Below, one piece after another: positions 23,729 to 36,720 of a stretch of DNA of 64,000 bases (its first letter is position 1; every line of letters begins with the position of its first letter). The DNA is from Hippophae tibetana. Taxonomy: Eukaryota > Streptophyta > Magnoliopsida > Rosales > Elaeagnaceae. The notes under the pieces were generated by a model. It ran no database searches, had not been told where the DNA came from, and worked only from the letters and a program-made list of their open reading frames with translations. Made by a program: the position numbers and the translations under genes. Where the stretch lies: the NCBI GenBank assembly GCA_037013495.1, contig CM072801.1, forward strand, positions 11,580,501 to 11,644,500, in the 5' to 3' direction.

Positions 23729-25749
23729 AGATAGATAGATAATCAATATATAATTTATTGTTATATTAAAAAATATTTTTTAATCCAGCAGTTAATATAG
23801 CTTTAAAAATAATAATAGAATATTAGTTTAATTAAAACGACAAATCAGTAGTTAAACCTGTGTAATTTGTTGTTATTCAACAAATTCTACTTAGAAAATT
23901 TTAAAAATCATAAAGCATCGTCTACTTCAATGGTCGACTGTTAAATAATTAATATTTTTAATTTATAAAAATAAAATTATCAATATGTAATTTTAATTTT
24001 CATTGATGGATACTTCATCTTTCTGATTTTGTATAATGAGGTGGAAATGCTAAAATTGCATATATATTTTTTAAGATTATTATTTGCAAATATTTTTTAT
24101 GAGATAGTATCATTGTCATAGTTTTTTTTTTTACATAATTTATAATATTTATTATCTTAATATTTGAAATAGAAAGGATTAATTTTTTCTCTTAATTTTC
24201 TTATAAATCTCAACAATAAGTATAAAAATATAATAAATTATATAAAATATGAGTCATTGATCTTATCTCATTTTTTTTATTTCATATGTAAATAATATTT
24301 TAAAAGTTTATAAATAGAAAAATAAAAAAAATATCCGTGTAAAAATATATATAAATTTACATAACTTTAATAGTATTTTAATAAAATTCACGATGGACAT
24401 TCAAACAATATTCTTCCAACTTCAAATCTTGAATTCTACATTTTGACAAAAAGGCTTAATTTTATATGAAAAATTAATTGACAACATAAAAAAGTACTTT
24501 TATTTCATTAATTTACATTATATAAATTAATACAATTACATCTGTTATAAAACCTCTTTTTTTATATAAAAAAAAAACTATGCTCTTGTTTCTTTAAAAT
24601 AATAAGATATTTCACTAAATCACGAGATTATTATAAATAAATTCCAAAGCCATACTCGTTGATATATTTGTTCGTTTCATTGGATGATTTTTATAATTTT
24701 AATTTGTTAATTTTTAATAAAACCCAAAATTTGTACTGATTTATGTGAACATGTTCTTGGAGTATTATTGTCATTGAGTATATTTCATGTTTGGAATTTA
24801 TTGAAGTTTCTAACTACAAAACTAAAAAATATTATTATTAAATTACAATTATATTTTTACAATTACATTTACATGTATCAAATATTATTAAATTATTTTA
24901 AAAAATAAAATATAATTATACAATATAGTTATGTTGATACCAATATAATTATACAATATAGTTATGTATCAAATGAAATCAATTAGTTTTTCGGATTAAT
25001 TGTTTAATTTAAATATTTAACTGAATTTATATATCTTAAACATCAAAAAATTATTTTATATATATTTATTGCATTCAAAAGACAAAAAAAAATATTTTAC
25101 TAAAATGATCATTAAATTAATCATGACATCAAAAAAATAAATTATAACGATGTCGATACTTTTACTAAAGCTAATAAAGTGTGTGTTTATTGTTTCGTAA
25201 TATTAACTTATTAAAAAAAATACTATTAACATATAAATTACACATAATTTAATAACCTGTATTTTTTATAGTTTCATATATCATATATATTTTAAATATT
25301 AAAGAAAAAATTTGTTTTTTCTTAAATAATATTACATGTATCATAATATAAAAAGACAAAAATATATATGCAAAAGTGAATTTAATGTTACCTTAGCATT
25401 CTCATCGATTTATTAATTAATTATTATGGTTCAGTTATACTTTATTGGATTAACTGAACAAATCTTTCTTTCTCTTAAATAAAAAGTGTTATATCAAAAT
25501 ATAATTTTTTGTTAATATTATTATTTAATAACAATAACATTAAAATAATAAAAATAAAATAAATATTTTATATATTTATACTATCCTCTAAAAATTATGA
25601 GATATATGTTAACATTTTTCAGGCTGTGCCATTGTATCCAGAAACAAATAAAGATTTCTTATTTTATGGAGACAGGTGTCCATTTAAGGAGTTTGACACG
25701 CGATTACCCTTTAATGCTTCACGACAAAACTACAACCGGAAGCACCATA

Positions 25750-25781
25750 CCTCACACGTGACCGTCCTCACACGTGACCGT
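25750..25781. promoter_or_regulatory. Tandem 16-bp repeat with two G-boxes
   Basis: The 16-mer CCTCACACGTGACCGT is repeated exactly at 25750-25765 and 25766-25781. Each copy has a CACGTG G-box with ACGTGAC context. A TATTTAAA sequence lies about 15 bp downstream. The patch (25620-25800) is richer in G and C than its surroundings. It looks like a promoter fragment (ABRE/G-box type), but I found no open frame to go with it. Confidence 0.5.
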
Positions 25782-25800
25782 ACTACACATATTTAAAAAG

Positions 25801-28800
25801 TGAATGAGTCATATAAGAGGAATGCTTTTTAAAAATAAAATAATGATGATATATTACAATACTATTAATAATTAATTAATTATACTTAAATTTTATAACA
25901 GATATTAGTGTTATATATAAGATGAATGCTAAACAAAGAAAATAATAAATATCATAAATAATATAATAAATTTTGATGGAATATAGATGACGGATGAAGC
26001 TTTATGTTATGGTTCCTATAATTTTTTTTAAAATAATATTAACTAAATAATAATATATTATGTTTAATTTTATATTAATAAATATTATATAAATTAATTG
26101 TTAATATAATAATATATATTTTCTAAATATAGTCTGAAATTTAAAATCTTAACTCAAATTTACCTTTATGTTTTAATATATTTATTCAAGTTTTAGTTTT
26201 TAATGGATGATATTAGTATTTATTAAATTATTATATTTTTATTAATATTAGATAATTTTTATTATATATTATAATGCGTTAATTTTTATATTTTTTTTAT
26301 ATAATATTAAAATTTTATCTTTAATTAAAAAATTCTATTATATCTCTTAACTTATTATGTCTATATTATAATATATTTTTAATCTTAAATATTTAAATAT
26401 AATTTTTTATTTTATATAAAAAATTACACTTAATCTTTTTTAAAATTATATTTTTGATTACGTACTTGAATAGGATTGTGGTAATAAACTAATAATAATT
26501 TTATTTATGATAGATAATAATATTTTAAAAAATAAAAAGCAAAATTATACATATATATTTACACGTATTAATTCAAATATAAACATAAGATTTAATAACT
26601 TTAAAAATAATAATTAATTTTATTTTCATATAATATTCATAATTAATATGAATACCAAATGCATTTAATGTCTCCTTTTAAATAAACTTTCAAGTAAATT
26701 TATATTTATATTAATTATATTATATTATGAGTTAAAATAATTAAAAATGTAAAATTCAACTCATTTTTTATTATAAAATTGAAATGCAAATTGCAAAGTA
26801 GGCAATTTTATAATAGTAACATTTATCTATTTAAAATGGAAAATACTATGTAAATAAATTTTAATATAATACTTAATGTTTATTTTATTTTATCTTTGCT
26901 TCTTACAGTGTAAAAGTAATGCTCGCTCTCGTTACCAATTTTTTTTAATTATTCATTTAATCTTTTACACATTCAGAAAATAGAGGAGGTATGTAAACAA
27001 AAATAGAAGTTATTATATCATGAATGTTCGGATGCAGTTAAATCTGTATGTGCATTTGGTTTGTTAGGTACGTGTCGTTTTGGTAGATTGTTGTGTAAAA
27101 AAGTTTGTCGGATTTATATATGTTTGGTCATATTTAATAAATGTATATGCATTAAAATAAAGCATTCATTAGGTATAAGTTTTATTGATTTTATGATAAT
27201 TGTTCAGAGATTTTTTAATTATATAGAAAATTTATACACGAATTAAATATCATAAATAATTGTTAGTTAAATTCAAAAGTATATAAATATGTGAAATTAA
27301 GATTCACATGAGATTGTCGAGAAAATAAAAGTGTATCCACTAGTTATAAATTAACTGTAAGTTTATATATATAATTACTTAAATCTTTTATATTTAAATG
27401 TTATAATATGATATATTATGCCTACTATTAATCTAACTAATTTTATTTTCGATTAGAAAAATATCCATTTTACATTTCCTCTCCTTGAAAACGTTGACCG
27501 AAAGGACAAATGACCCATACATATGCCGAAACGCGTCCCTCTTTGACCGTACACGTATTGATGTCCTTACTCCAGCCACATCTCTTTTATTTGACTAGTT
27601 TTATTTATAATACCTTTATCACATGACAAAAATTATATTTATAATAATTTACTATTATAATAATAAATTATAAGATGATATCATAACATTTTTTTTATTA
27701 ATTTCACACTCATTTAATTTATATTTTAAAAACTAATAAAAATAATTTAATTAGTATAAAAAAATATTTTTCTTAATTTTTAAAATTTATATTAAATATG
27801 ATATAAAACTTATAAAAAAATATCGTGCAGATAAGCCCACTAATATGTAATAACAATTAAAAAAACGTTTAATTACCTCAACTATTAAATAATTTTCACA
27901 TAATTTATTATTTTATAAAAACTTTTATAAATAAAAGTACTCATCCAACACTAACCAGGATTCCACAGCATGTTTATGGGATTTTCTAACAAATTAAATA
28001 AACCTAACAATAATTAATAAAATATTTAATTTATATTTAAGCATTAGATGGATAAATATAATTGACATATAAATAAAATTTAAATAAATAATATTCTTAA
28101 AATTTATAATAAAAAAATAACATTATAATAATATTAGAGTATTTAATTGATATGGGTTTAAAATTAAATAAATTTAAATAAAGTCAAATAAGACAAAGTT
28201 TAAATTAAAATAAAATGTTAATTTTTAATAATAAAAAATATAAAAAATGTTATTTTTATTATTTTTTCAAAAAACTTTCCTCTATTATTAACTTTTCACA
28301 TCAGATTTTGATAATATACGTGTTTTTATATCTTTTATTGGGGTTGTAATTTGTGCATACCTAACGATTTAAACTAGCAAAAATTAACTTAATTTAAATT
28401 AATTCAATTTTAGTTGGAATCAAATTTAATTTAAGTTAGAAAGGTGAGTTCGAACGTAAATTAAACACGAAACATTTAATTTAAATTGACTTGAATTGGT
28501 AATTGTATTATTTTTTTTTGTTAATTTGTTCATCTTTTTTATATATATTAATAATTACTTAATATCATTAAAATTAAATCAACTTTCATTATATATAGTA
28601 AAAATTAAGTTTTTATAAATATATTTATGATTAAAGTTCATAAGAATTATTTACTTTTCAATCCGAAAATGTAACTTAAATGGGTGGAGATTAGGACCGA
28701 ACAAAAACTAAATTAAATTGAATTAAATCGAAAAATTAGATCGAATTGAATTAATTTAAAAAAAATTATAAATTAAATGTTTTGGTTCAGTTTGAATAAT

Positions 28801-30879
28801 ATAAACAGTTTAATTCGATTAATTTTTTTATCGAACTGTACCGCATAGCATTTTACTTAATCAATATTTATATTACTTTTTAACATTTCTCAAAATATGA
28901 GTCATTATTTTTAATTTATTTTATTATATTTATATCAATTCTTTCTCTTTATTTTTTTAAGTTCTATTTAATTTTATTTTGTAAGATAAGATTTAAATTT
29001 TTTGGTCTAATGACAAACTCTTATACCAAGTTAAAGTTCATAATAATTGTGTGTTTTTCAATCCTAAAAGGTTAATTTAATGAATGAAAACATCAATAAT
29101 CTTTATAAATTTTATTTAATAAATATGAAACTGTTTTTTAATATTTACATTTAGTATATTTTTTAAAATAAATTAGATATTCAAAGTAATATCTATATTC
29201 ACATCCCTAATAAAACATGTGGGTACTACTAAAAGTTTATAATATAAAATTAAATATATATAAATAATAATAATAATAAAAATATCATTAAATTTTATTT
29301 ATTATCTTGTAAAGTTTTGAATGGATTGAGAATAACAATAATTTAGTGATAATATTGCATACAAACATAATATATATGTTTTTCAATTCTTTTATACATC
29401 AAATATCATGATTAACATAATATATTAATATATTTTTTATAATTTAATTTAATTTAAAAAGTCTTAATCGTTTAAAATAATGATTATAACAAGAATGCGT
29501 GAAGGTGAGTTTGATTCCTTTAGCATCATCTAGAAAATTGAAAGAGAAAGTATAATTGTTTTAGTTTAACATATTTTATTATTTAAGTATCTAATTTTTT
29601 TTATTTTTATTAGAAAAGTATAAAAAAATCTTAAAATTTATAACAAAAAGAATAATAATAATATTGAAAGAATTTTAATTAAATAATATTTATCATTGAA
29701 TAAATTTAAATAATCATAATTTAATTTATATTGCGTTAAAATTAATAACACTGTAAAACAAACAAAAAAGTAATGACTGTAAATATAGATAGAACTGTAC
29801 ACCATTTATTGTAATAGAATTTTACAATTTTAGCTATTTTTGTTATTGTATTTATTACTAAAGTATTAGTGTGCCACAAAAATTGAATTGAAGATTGATT
29901 ATATGTTTAAATGACGCTATATTGAACATAAATTAAATTTGATCTCTTTTAATTGGCTCAGATGTATAAAAATATTATATTTCATTAAAAAAATTATTTA
30001 AATTATAATTAATTGATTATTAAAATATTTAAATATAATTACAAATAGTTTAAGATATCAAACTATCATTTACCTCATCTTAAAGTGTAATTTAGTTAAA
30101 TTTATTTAATTTTTTAATAAATTGAGTTTATTTTTATCCGGATTGAGTTGGACTATTTATTAATAACTCATTTAATTTTTTTTTGTAATTATATTTATTT
30201 TTTAATAAACTTTTTTACGAAGATTTACGTAATATCTTTTTTATAAGTTTATGATATTAAATAAATTGATTTATTGTTTTTTGATTGTTTTATGATACTA
30301 TTTTTTTAAATAATAGATAGTGATATAATGATTATATTATAATTAATTAATTAATAGTTTAAGTATATTGTTCAATGAAATTTTTTTGTAAAAAAGTTTT
30401 GTTTATGTAAAAATTTGTTAAAAAAAAGAAACAAAAGTTCAAATAATATGTTAAACTTTTTAGGAAAAAAAAATATTCAACAATTTTTTTTTAAATTGTC
30501 GAGTTGTTTATGAATTCAAATAAATTATTCATTTAAGTTTGTTAGTTAAATGAAATGTATTTTTTTAACTAGTAAACTTAATAAACTAATTTTTAATGAG
30601 TTAGATCGAAATGAGGAGCTGATTTAACGTAAATGACATAAAATTAACTAACCCAATTCCACCGTAAGAATTGGAAGTGAATTAAAATACTAATGTCATG
30701 TATGGACAGAATGCTCTACGTAATTTTAGCTACTTTTATGGACATATTTTCTAATTTATACTATTACATATGCTATGTCACACTAAAATGTCCATGTTTT
30801 CAACTTTTGACCACTTGTTTTTAGGATATTGATCTCACATTAAAAATTTCAAAAATTAATAATAGTAGCAGGTTGAAGT
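25801..30879. other. AT-rich intergenic DNA
   Basis: No gene was recognised. Degenerate words based on AATTCGATT/AATCGAATT recur around 28380-28500 and 28680-28860, and again around 53380-53610. This suggests a dispersed low-complexity repeat. A small W-box cluster lies at 27494-27595. Confidence 0.45.
27494..27595 (+). promoter_or_regulatory. Cluster of three W-box cores
   Basis: TTGACC occurs at 27494-27499 and 27543-27548, and TTGAC at 27591-27595, in a GC-richer patch of about 120 bp. WRKY binding is plausible, but no gene was found next to it. Confidence 0.35.
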
Positions 30880-33800
30880 TTATTATTCTTTTAAACCTAA
30901 TTCATGTTATTCAAAAAATAAATAAATTTTAAATTATATTATAAAGAAATTTCTTTAATAATCATAAAAAATATTAAAAATATTAATTATTTAAAAAATA
31001 ATATTATAAACAATTCGAATATCCTTTAAACGTTTCATATTTAAAATGCAAAAAATCCATAATAAAATCATAAAATAAAATCTAATCAATTATAATTCAC
31101 AATAATAGTCTCAACGCCTCAAATAGTAAATTATAATAACTAAAGAAATAAGATTTTAAGTCAAATCTTGTAATATCAAAATCTTTCTTTCACGTTCATC
31201 TTATCTTTATCATAATTATCTTCAACAATGCAGTTAGAAAGTGATGAAAGAGTTGAGGTGAGCTATATATAACTTAGTAGGAGTCTACTCCAAAGTTATA
31301 CCATAATTAACAGATATTCATAATACACGTTCATTTTAATAAATTTTCATAAGTATAAATAATCATCATTAGTTCATAGTGTGGAGATATTTCAGTCATT
31401 AACTCGTGTATATCAATACTTACTCACTTATGAGGAATCAGAAGAGTATACGGTCTTGGTATCCAAAGGATTGCTCATATAACATGAAATATGTCATGTG
31501 ATACAAATCCAATGCATGATATATAATCGCATATGTATTGGTCATTCAAATACATGGGCAATGATGAGCACTTGAAAAGTACTAAAATTAACATGATTTA
31601 ATATACTTTAATAGATTAAATAAATAAATATATGTATAATTTTATCATATTTTTATATAAATTTATCTTTTTTAAATCATGTGTATTTTTATTTTATTTT
31701 TAAGTATTTTCGTTTAAAAATATCTTAAAAACACGAAGAAAAATACTATAGATAATACATCATAAATATATTGAGAAAAGAAATAAGAAAAAGTAAAAAA
31801 GATGAAAAAATTTGGACAAAATAGGTCAAACACATGAACGTGGTAGACACATGCCCGACACACACCATACCAATTTTAGCCCGTGCCAACACACGACTGC
31901 ATAGTGTCCCATGCACGACTTTGCACCCCATACAAGTGTCAACCTGTCCATACGTGTCTAAATTCAAATTTTGAAATATTTTCTCCATTTTTTTTTTACC
32001 TTTTTCTTACCTATAAAAGAACCTTTTTTCCTTATTCTCTCATTCTGAAACACACAATTATCTGAGCTCTTTCTCTCCTTAAAAAGTTTTTTTTAGTTTT
32101 TAGTTTTAAAATTCTTCTCTTTTTGAGAAGAACTAGCTATGTTTTTATAGATTTTTAGTTTTTAATTCAATAAGTGAAGATGCAAATCCATTTAGACGTT
32201 TTTCAGTAAAAGAATCTACATCAAACTAGTGTAAGGATTCTTTTAAGGTATTATTTTAATAGATTATTTTGAGTTATCTTTTTATGTTTTATGTTTTATA
32301 TGTTATATTTAATTTATCTGTGATTAAATTTAACATGAGTGATTGTTTGTAAATATGATATAATAATAACATTGTTATGCTTGCGAAATATTAAATAGGT
32401 AAAACATTTCTATAAAATAAATTGATTTTGTTTTATTAAAGAGTTCATATTAAGAATGTTAGAGAGAAATATATTATTTTTCATTACAAACTTAAATATG
32501 AAAATTAGATTTTAAGGTTTAATTATTCGATCTAATTTAGAGTAGTGTTATTTTATTTATTGGTACAATCGCCTGATAGTTAAAATAAAATTCTATTTCA
32601 AAAGTTTTTAAAAGAATTATTATTTAAAAATGTAATGAAAATATATTTTTAGTAATGGTTTTAAAATATGAAAGTTATTACTCGGATAATTAAATTCTTA
32701 GGTTTAATTTAGATAACTTGAATAAAATCTAATTAATTAACTCTGCCTAAAACTGTCATTAGATAGTTTGCCATTTTCTTATAAATAAAGAGGAAATTTA
32801 ATAATTAATTAATTAATAGGTAATGCCTAAGGATATTAGATAATTAATATTAAACAAAAAAATTTGGGTCATGCCTAAGGAAACTTTCATACAAAAAAAA
32901 TCGACAAATATCAATTTATATATTTAATAACCTAAATAATATGAGTATGTATAATTAACTTAACTATTATATCCTTAAATACTCTACTTTTATGAATGAT
33001 AAAAATTTGCATTATTATTTATTGAATCAATGTCTATGTTTATCTTTTATGTTATTAGATTAGGAAACAAACAAACCAAAAATTGTGACAGAATGCTTAG
33101 GATTTAATTTCGTTTTTAAGATTTTGAATAATAAATTAAAACCACATATATTCCTTCCTTAAATCGACCTTGAGAGTGTACTTATTATTTACTATAAAAT
33201 GATTCGTGCACTTACGAGAGTTATACGAATTATGAAACCAAAGTATCCGCAAGATCGGTATTGTTATGCAAGTTTAGTTGCTCATAAGGCAAATACGTGA
33301 TCCTACTTCAAGACCAACGTGGATCCATATTCGACTCTATGTACGATCACAATACATAAGACACATGTATCTACCAAATCACATCATATGTCCCCTTTCC
33401 TATGGATAGGTCGACTCCAAACACAATGGGGGTCAAACTCCAAGGCCCATGTGTGGTCAACGAATGCAAAATAGAAACAAACACAACGAAGAGTCCAATT
33501 TCAAGACCCGTGTGCGATGCGTACATGTAGTATGTTAAAAAATGTCTGTTGCAACCAGTAGCCTATGTGTGCCATACTTTGCAAGATAACGTACATGTGT
33601 ACTCATCATAAATAAAATTATTCTTATAATGCATGTATAAAAGTCTCATATGCCATAAAAAAATTCAATTCTTATTTTATATTAACATTCGATGCTCGTT
33701 TATTTATACAAAACTTTTTCAATGTATGCATAATAAAGCATTTATGATGAATATCTCATTTTAAACAATATTTATAGCATCAAAACATTAATTATAAAAT

Positions 33801-34291
33801 AATGACATCAGATTTTTAATTTTTATCCATAATGTACGATACATGGCAATTCGTTTATAAAAACAATGTATGAATTTAAAAAGTCATAGTAAGATCCCTT
33901 ACTTGAAAATTTATTTCATCACCAAGCTTCCAAACCCAAAATACTTGATATTTCATCATTGAAATGCCCTAAAAAATGTGCAAAAAAACCTAAACATATA
34001 ATAAAGAAAAAGTATTAATGAAAGAGGGAGAGATAAGTAGAAATAGGTGTAAGAAATGGTAGAAATTGCCCTATTTTTATAGGAAATTTAAGAAGCTTGC
34101 TAGCAGTAGTTGCAAGTTGGTGGCGATGTGTAGCAAGGTATTGGCAAGGTATATAGAGATTTTTAATTTTCCCCGTTTGATCCAATTTTTTTACATGAAA
34201 ATTTCCTCATATATTCCTACACTTCAATATAATATCAAATATTATTTTTAAAACACTTTAAGTACTTATAACAAATTTATAGAGTTTTACA
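30880..34291 (-). repeat. LTR of the chromovirus-like fossil (family C), split by a solo LTR
   Basis: On the minus strand the LTR begins TGTAAAACTC at 34291, just after a purine-rich tract (TTTTGAGGA), and directly follows the integrase end of the fossil at 34292-36540. It continues to roughly 30880, where the boundary is approximate. The family-A solo LTR at 31562-33287 interrupts it, leaving about 1.7 kb of family-C sequence. No second family-C LTR was recognised. Confidence 0.5.
31562..33287 (+). repeat. Solo LTR, family A, with target-site duplication GGCAA
   Basis: This 1726-bp plus-strand LTR has ends TGATGAGCA and TGCTCATAA, an almost perfect terminal inverted repeat. GGCAA lies directly on both sides (31557-31561 and 33288-33292). 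A TATA box (TATAAAAG) lies at 32012-32019. Upstream of it is a GC-richer block (about 31840-31960) with repeated CACACGA/CATGCCC words. Tat-like Ty3/Gypsy elements often have LTRs starting TGATGAG, so that lineage is likely. No internal sequence adjoins it. Confidence 0.85.
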
Positions 34292-36540
34292 TCCTCAAAA
34301 TTTCATAACTAGTTAATTTTGGATAGCTCATGCATACTTCAAACATTAACTTCAAAATTTCATTTCATCTTTAAGATGTTTCCATTGAACTTTTACTAGT
34401 ACTATTATTCTTCTTCTCAAATTCCTTACTCATAAATCAATTATCATCACTAGTTCTTCTTTATATAACACATTTTCCTACAATAAAAGTTATGTTTAAT
34501 CCAGGATAGTATTACGACTTTGAAATTATGAACTTGTGACAATCCTAGGGGTAATTCTGAATGGTATGCTACATTGCTAATCCTTTTCATTCCAAAACAG
34601 GTTACTCTTTTACGAGGTTGAGCCTTGAGAAAGATGTAGTTATACTCTTTGAATTTAAATGGTCATCATCCACATTCAAAGTTTCTTATACGATGCAAAT
34701 CCTTTCGGTTATTTCTCATCTAAGATCATTTTTTATCGTAAAATCTTTACATTTCGTCCAGCACATTAGTAATATACCCATTTATCCATGTAAGGCTTTA
34801 TTAGGGCCATCCCAAAACTAGCATAATAGCAATTATTGTAGGTAAATTCAACCGAGGGTAGGTGTTCACTCCAATTTTCGTTGAATTCCATCACACAAGC
34901 TCTTAACATGTCTTATAACATTTGGATATACCTTTCAGATTGTCCATTCATTTCAAGATGATAGGTTGTGTTATGTAGAAATTTTATACCCCAAAGCCAC
35001 TTGTACACATCTATACAATCGTGTGGTAAACTTTGGATATTGATTACATACAATAAAATTTAGGATGCTAAATAATTGTGTGATCTCCCACATGTACATC
35101 TTACTCAAAATGTTCACAGAGTATTAAGTTCTAATGAGAATGAAATAAGCCTTCTTTATAAGATGATCAACAAAAACCCAAATGGAATCATGACCTTAAG
35201 AAGTGTGTGGTAATCCTTGTATAAAGTCCATAGTTATGTAATCCTTTGTTCTATTCTGGTATTGGAAGTAGTTGAAGTGATCCTAAAATCACACAGTTGG
35301 CTTTGAATTCAGTAATATCTTTCTTAATTCATTTCCACTAATAGGCCCTTTTTAAATCACGATACATTTTTTCCAGGATGTACCGTGAATATTTGACATA
35401 TGCATTGTTCTTATGATCTCTTGCTTTCGGTTCATTGCCTCGAAAGTCATATGGTTATCTATATAAGGTTTCATTTGGGGTTATTCCAATTCTTATATAA
35501 TAACTGTTGTTGTAGCCAAAATCAATCATTAAAGATTGTTTGATTTGATTTCTCTTGAGCTTCATAACACATGTTCGCAGCATGTCCTCGAATATTCATA
35601 TAATCCTTTTGAATTTTTCATTACTTTATATTATTCAACAATTCCATTTGTAAAACTCCTTGTAACAATTCTACAAATGAGAGAAAAAAATTGGGATCTT
35701 GATTTATGATGCAGTCATATGATTATTTGTGAAAATCATTCACCATATATCGAGTCTTATGTTATGGTCATCCGATGTAGTTCGCTTCAAGTTAATCTAC
35801 ATTCTTTTTCTTTCTACTCTGCCAGTTAGTTTTTGTAAAAAATACGACACATTCCATACTTCCTAGATGTATTGTTAAATGTTTTATGTTTTCCTTCATG
35901 GTGCCCTATCTTTAAAGAATCTTCATCTAGAAGTGCTATCTTTTTGGTGAAAATGAAATGTTCTAATAACGAAAATCTATCTATCCATCATTCTTCTTTC
36001 CATTAATCTTATAAGTGTTTTGCAAAAATATGCCCTCATTAAATTAAGTTGTTCTTACGTTGTGAGGTTAAGCATAAAGCTTTACTCCTACTTCCATTAT
36101 CCTTTAATTCAACTAGCGATCCTTCTATCATTCAAGTGTTTCTACCATGTACCAATATCATTTGCGTGGCAACTTTAAATTTCGACTTAAGAGTGTATGT
36201 TTCTTTCTCTATGTGAAATCATAATCCTTTTAATATACACTTTCCATAATTTATTTCATACTTACAATTATTTCTCCAATTTTCCATGGAAAATATGTTT
36301 GCTCCTCTTTGTCAACTTACGTGTTTGAAAATGCAATGTATTTTGATTTATTATGGCTTGATAATTCTATCATCCAATTCTCTATATGTCATGCAGTTAT
36401 CTCTATTGTTGCTAGTTGATTGATGTTTCTCAATGGATCCGTCTGGATTAATCTTTATAATGTTCAATGTTAGTTTCCTTAAAATTTTGCATATCTTTCT
36501 TGTCATTCTTCAAGCAATCATAGTTCGTGTTAAAAGTCAA
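34292..36540 (-). mobile_element. Ty3/Gypsy chromovirus-like integrase fossil
   Basis: This is a heavily decayed minus-strand pol remnant. Integrase-type stretches such as MDFIQGLPHTS, GHDSIWVFVDH, NGQSERYIQ and a C-terminal LGLSQVH are recognisable between about 35400 and 34500. A second set of related integrase words lies between about 36000 and 35400, so part of the integrase seems to be present twice, from two nested or rearranged copies. Gag, protease and most of the RT were not recognised. Many breaks are present and it is among the oldest elements here. The chromovirus (Tekay/Reina-like) assignment rests on these integrase words and the TGTAA-type LTR. Confidence 0.65.
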
Positions 36541-36573
36541 ACAGTTGAATTTTCAAGTTTTTCAAGACATTTT

Positions 36574-36720
36574 AGATACATATCTTGTTTACTAATGAGA
36601 CAAGACTGACAACAGCTTACCAAGATACATATCTTGTTTACTGATGAGACAAGACCGACAATGGGTTAGCAAGATACATATCTTGTTTACTAATGAGACA
36701 AGATCGAAATTGTGTTAGCA
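36574..36720. repeat. Three tandem 49-bp repeats, each with a hairpin
   Basis: Units start at 36574, 36623 and 36672, each with AGATACATATCTTG. Every unit contains an inverted repeat ATCTTGT-11 nt-ACAAGA. On the minus strand each unit also contains CTCAT(T/C)A, which resembles the family-A LTR end. The array may therefore have grown from the LTR terminus. It lies at the outer edge of the family-A LTR copy. Confidence 0.8.

Larger units (their letters stand above)
20861..25600. other. AT-rich intergenic DNA
   Basis: No gene was recognised. The segment 20930-21100 shares words such as TATATTAATAAATATCAAAA, in inverted orientation, with the array at 59700-60310, so a dispersed AT-rich repeat is likely. 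Two patches of more mixed composition (about 22950-23230 and 23400-23620) stand out but contain no supportable open frame. They may be remnants of low-copy sequence or promoters. Confidence 0.45.

Noticed and set aside
34066-34251. 61-residue plus-strand frame
   Set aside because: It lies inside LTR sequence of the chromovirus-like fossil on the opposite strand and has no domain.
36574-36720. CRISPR-like array (repeats with regular spacing)
   Set aside because: Only three contiguous 49-bp units with no unique spacers, in a plant genome and overlapping an LTR edge.
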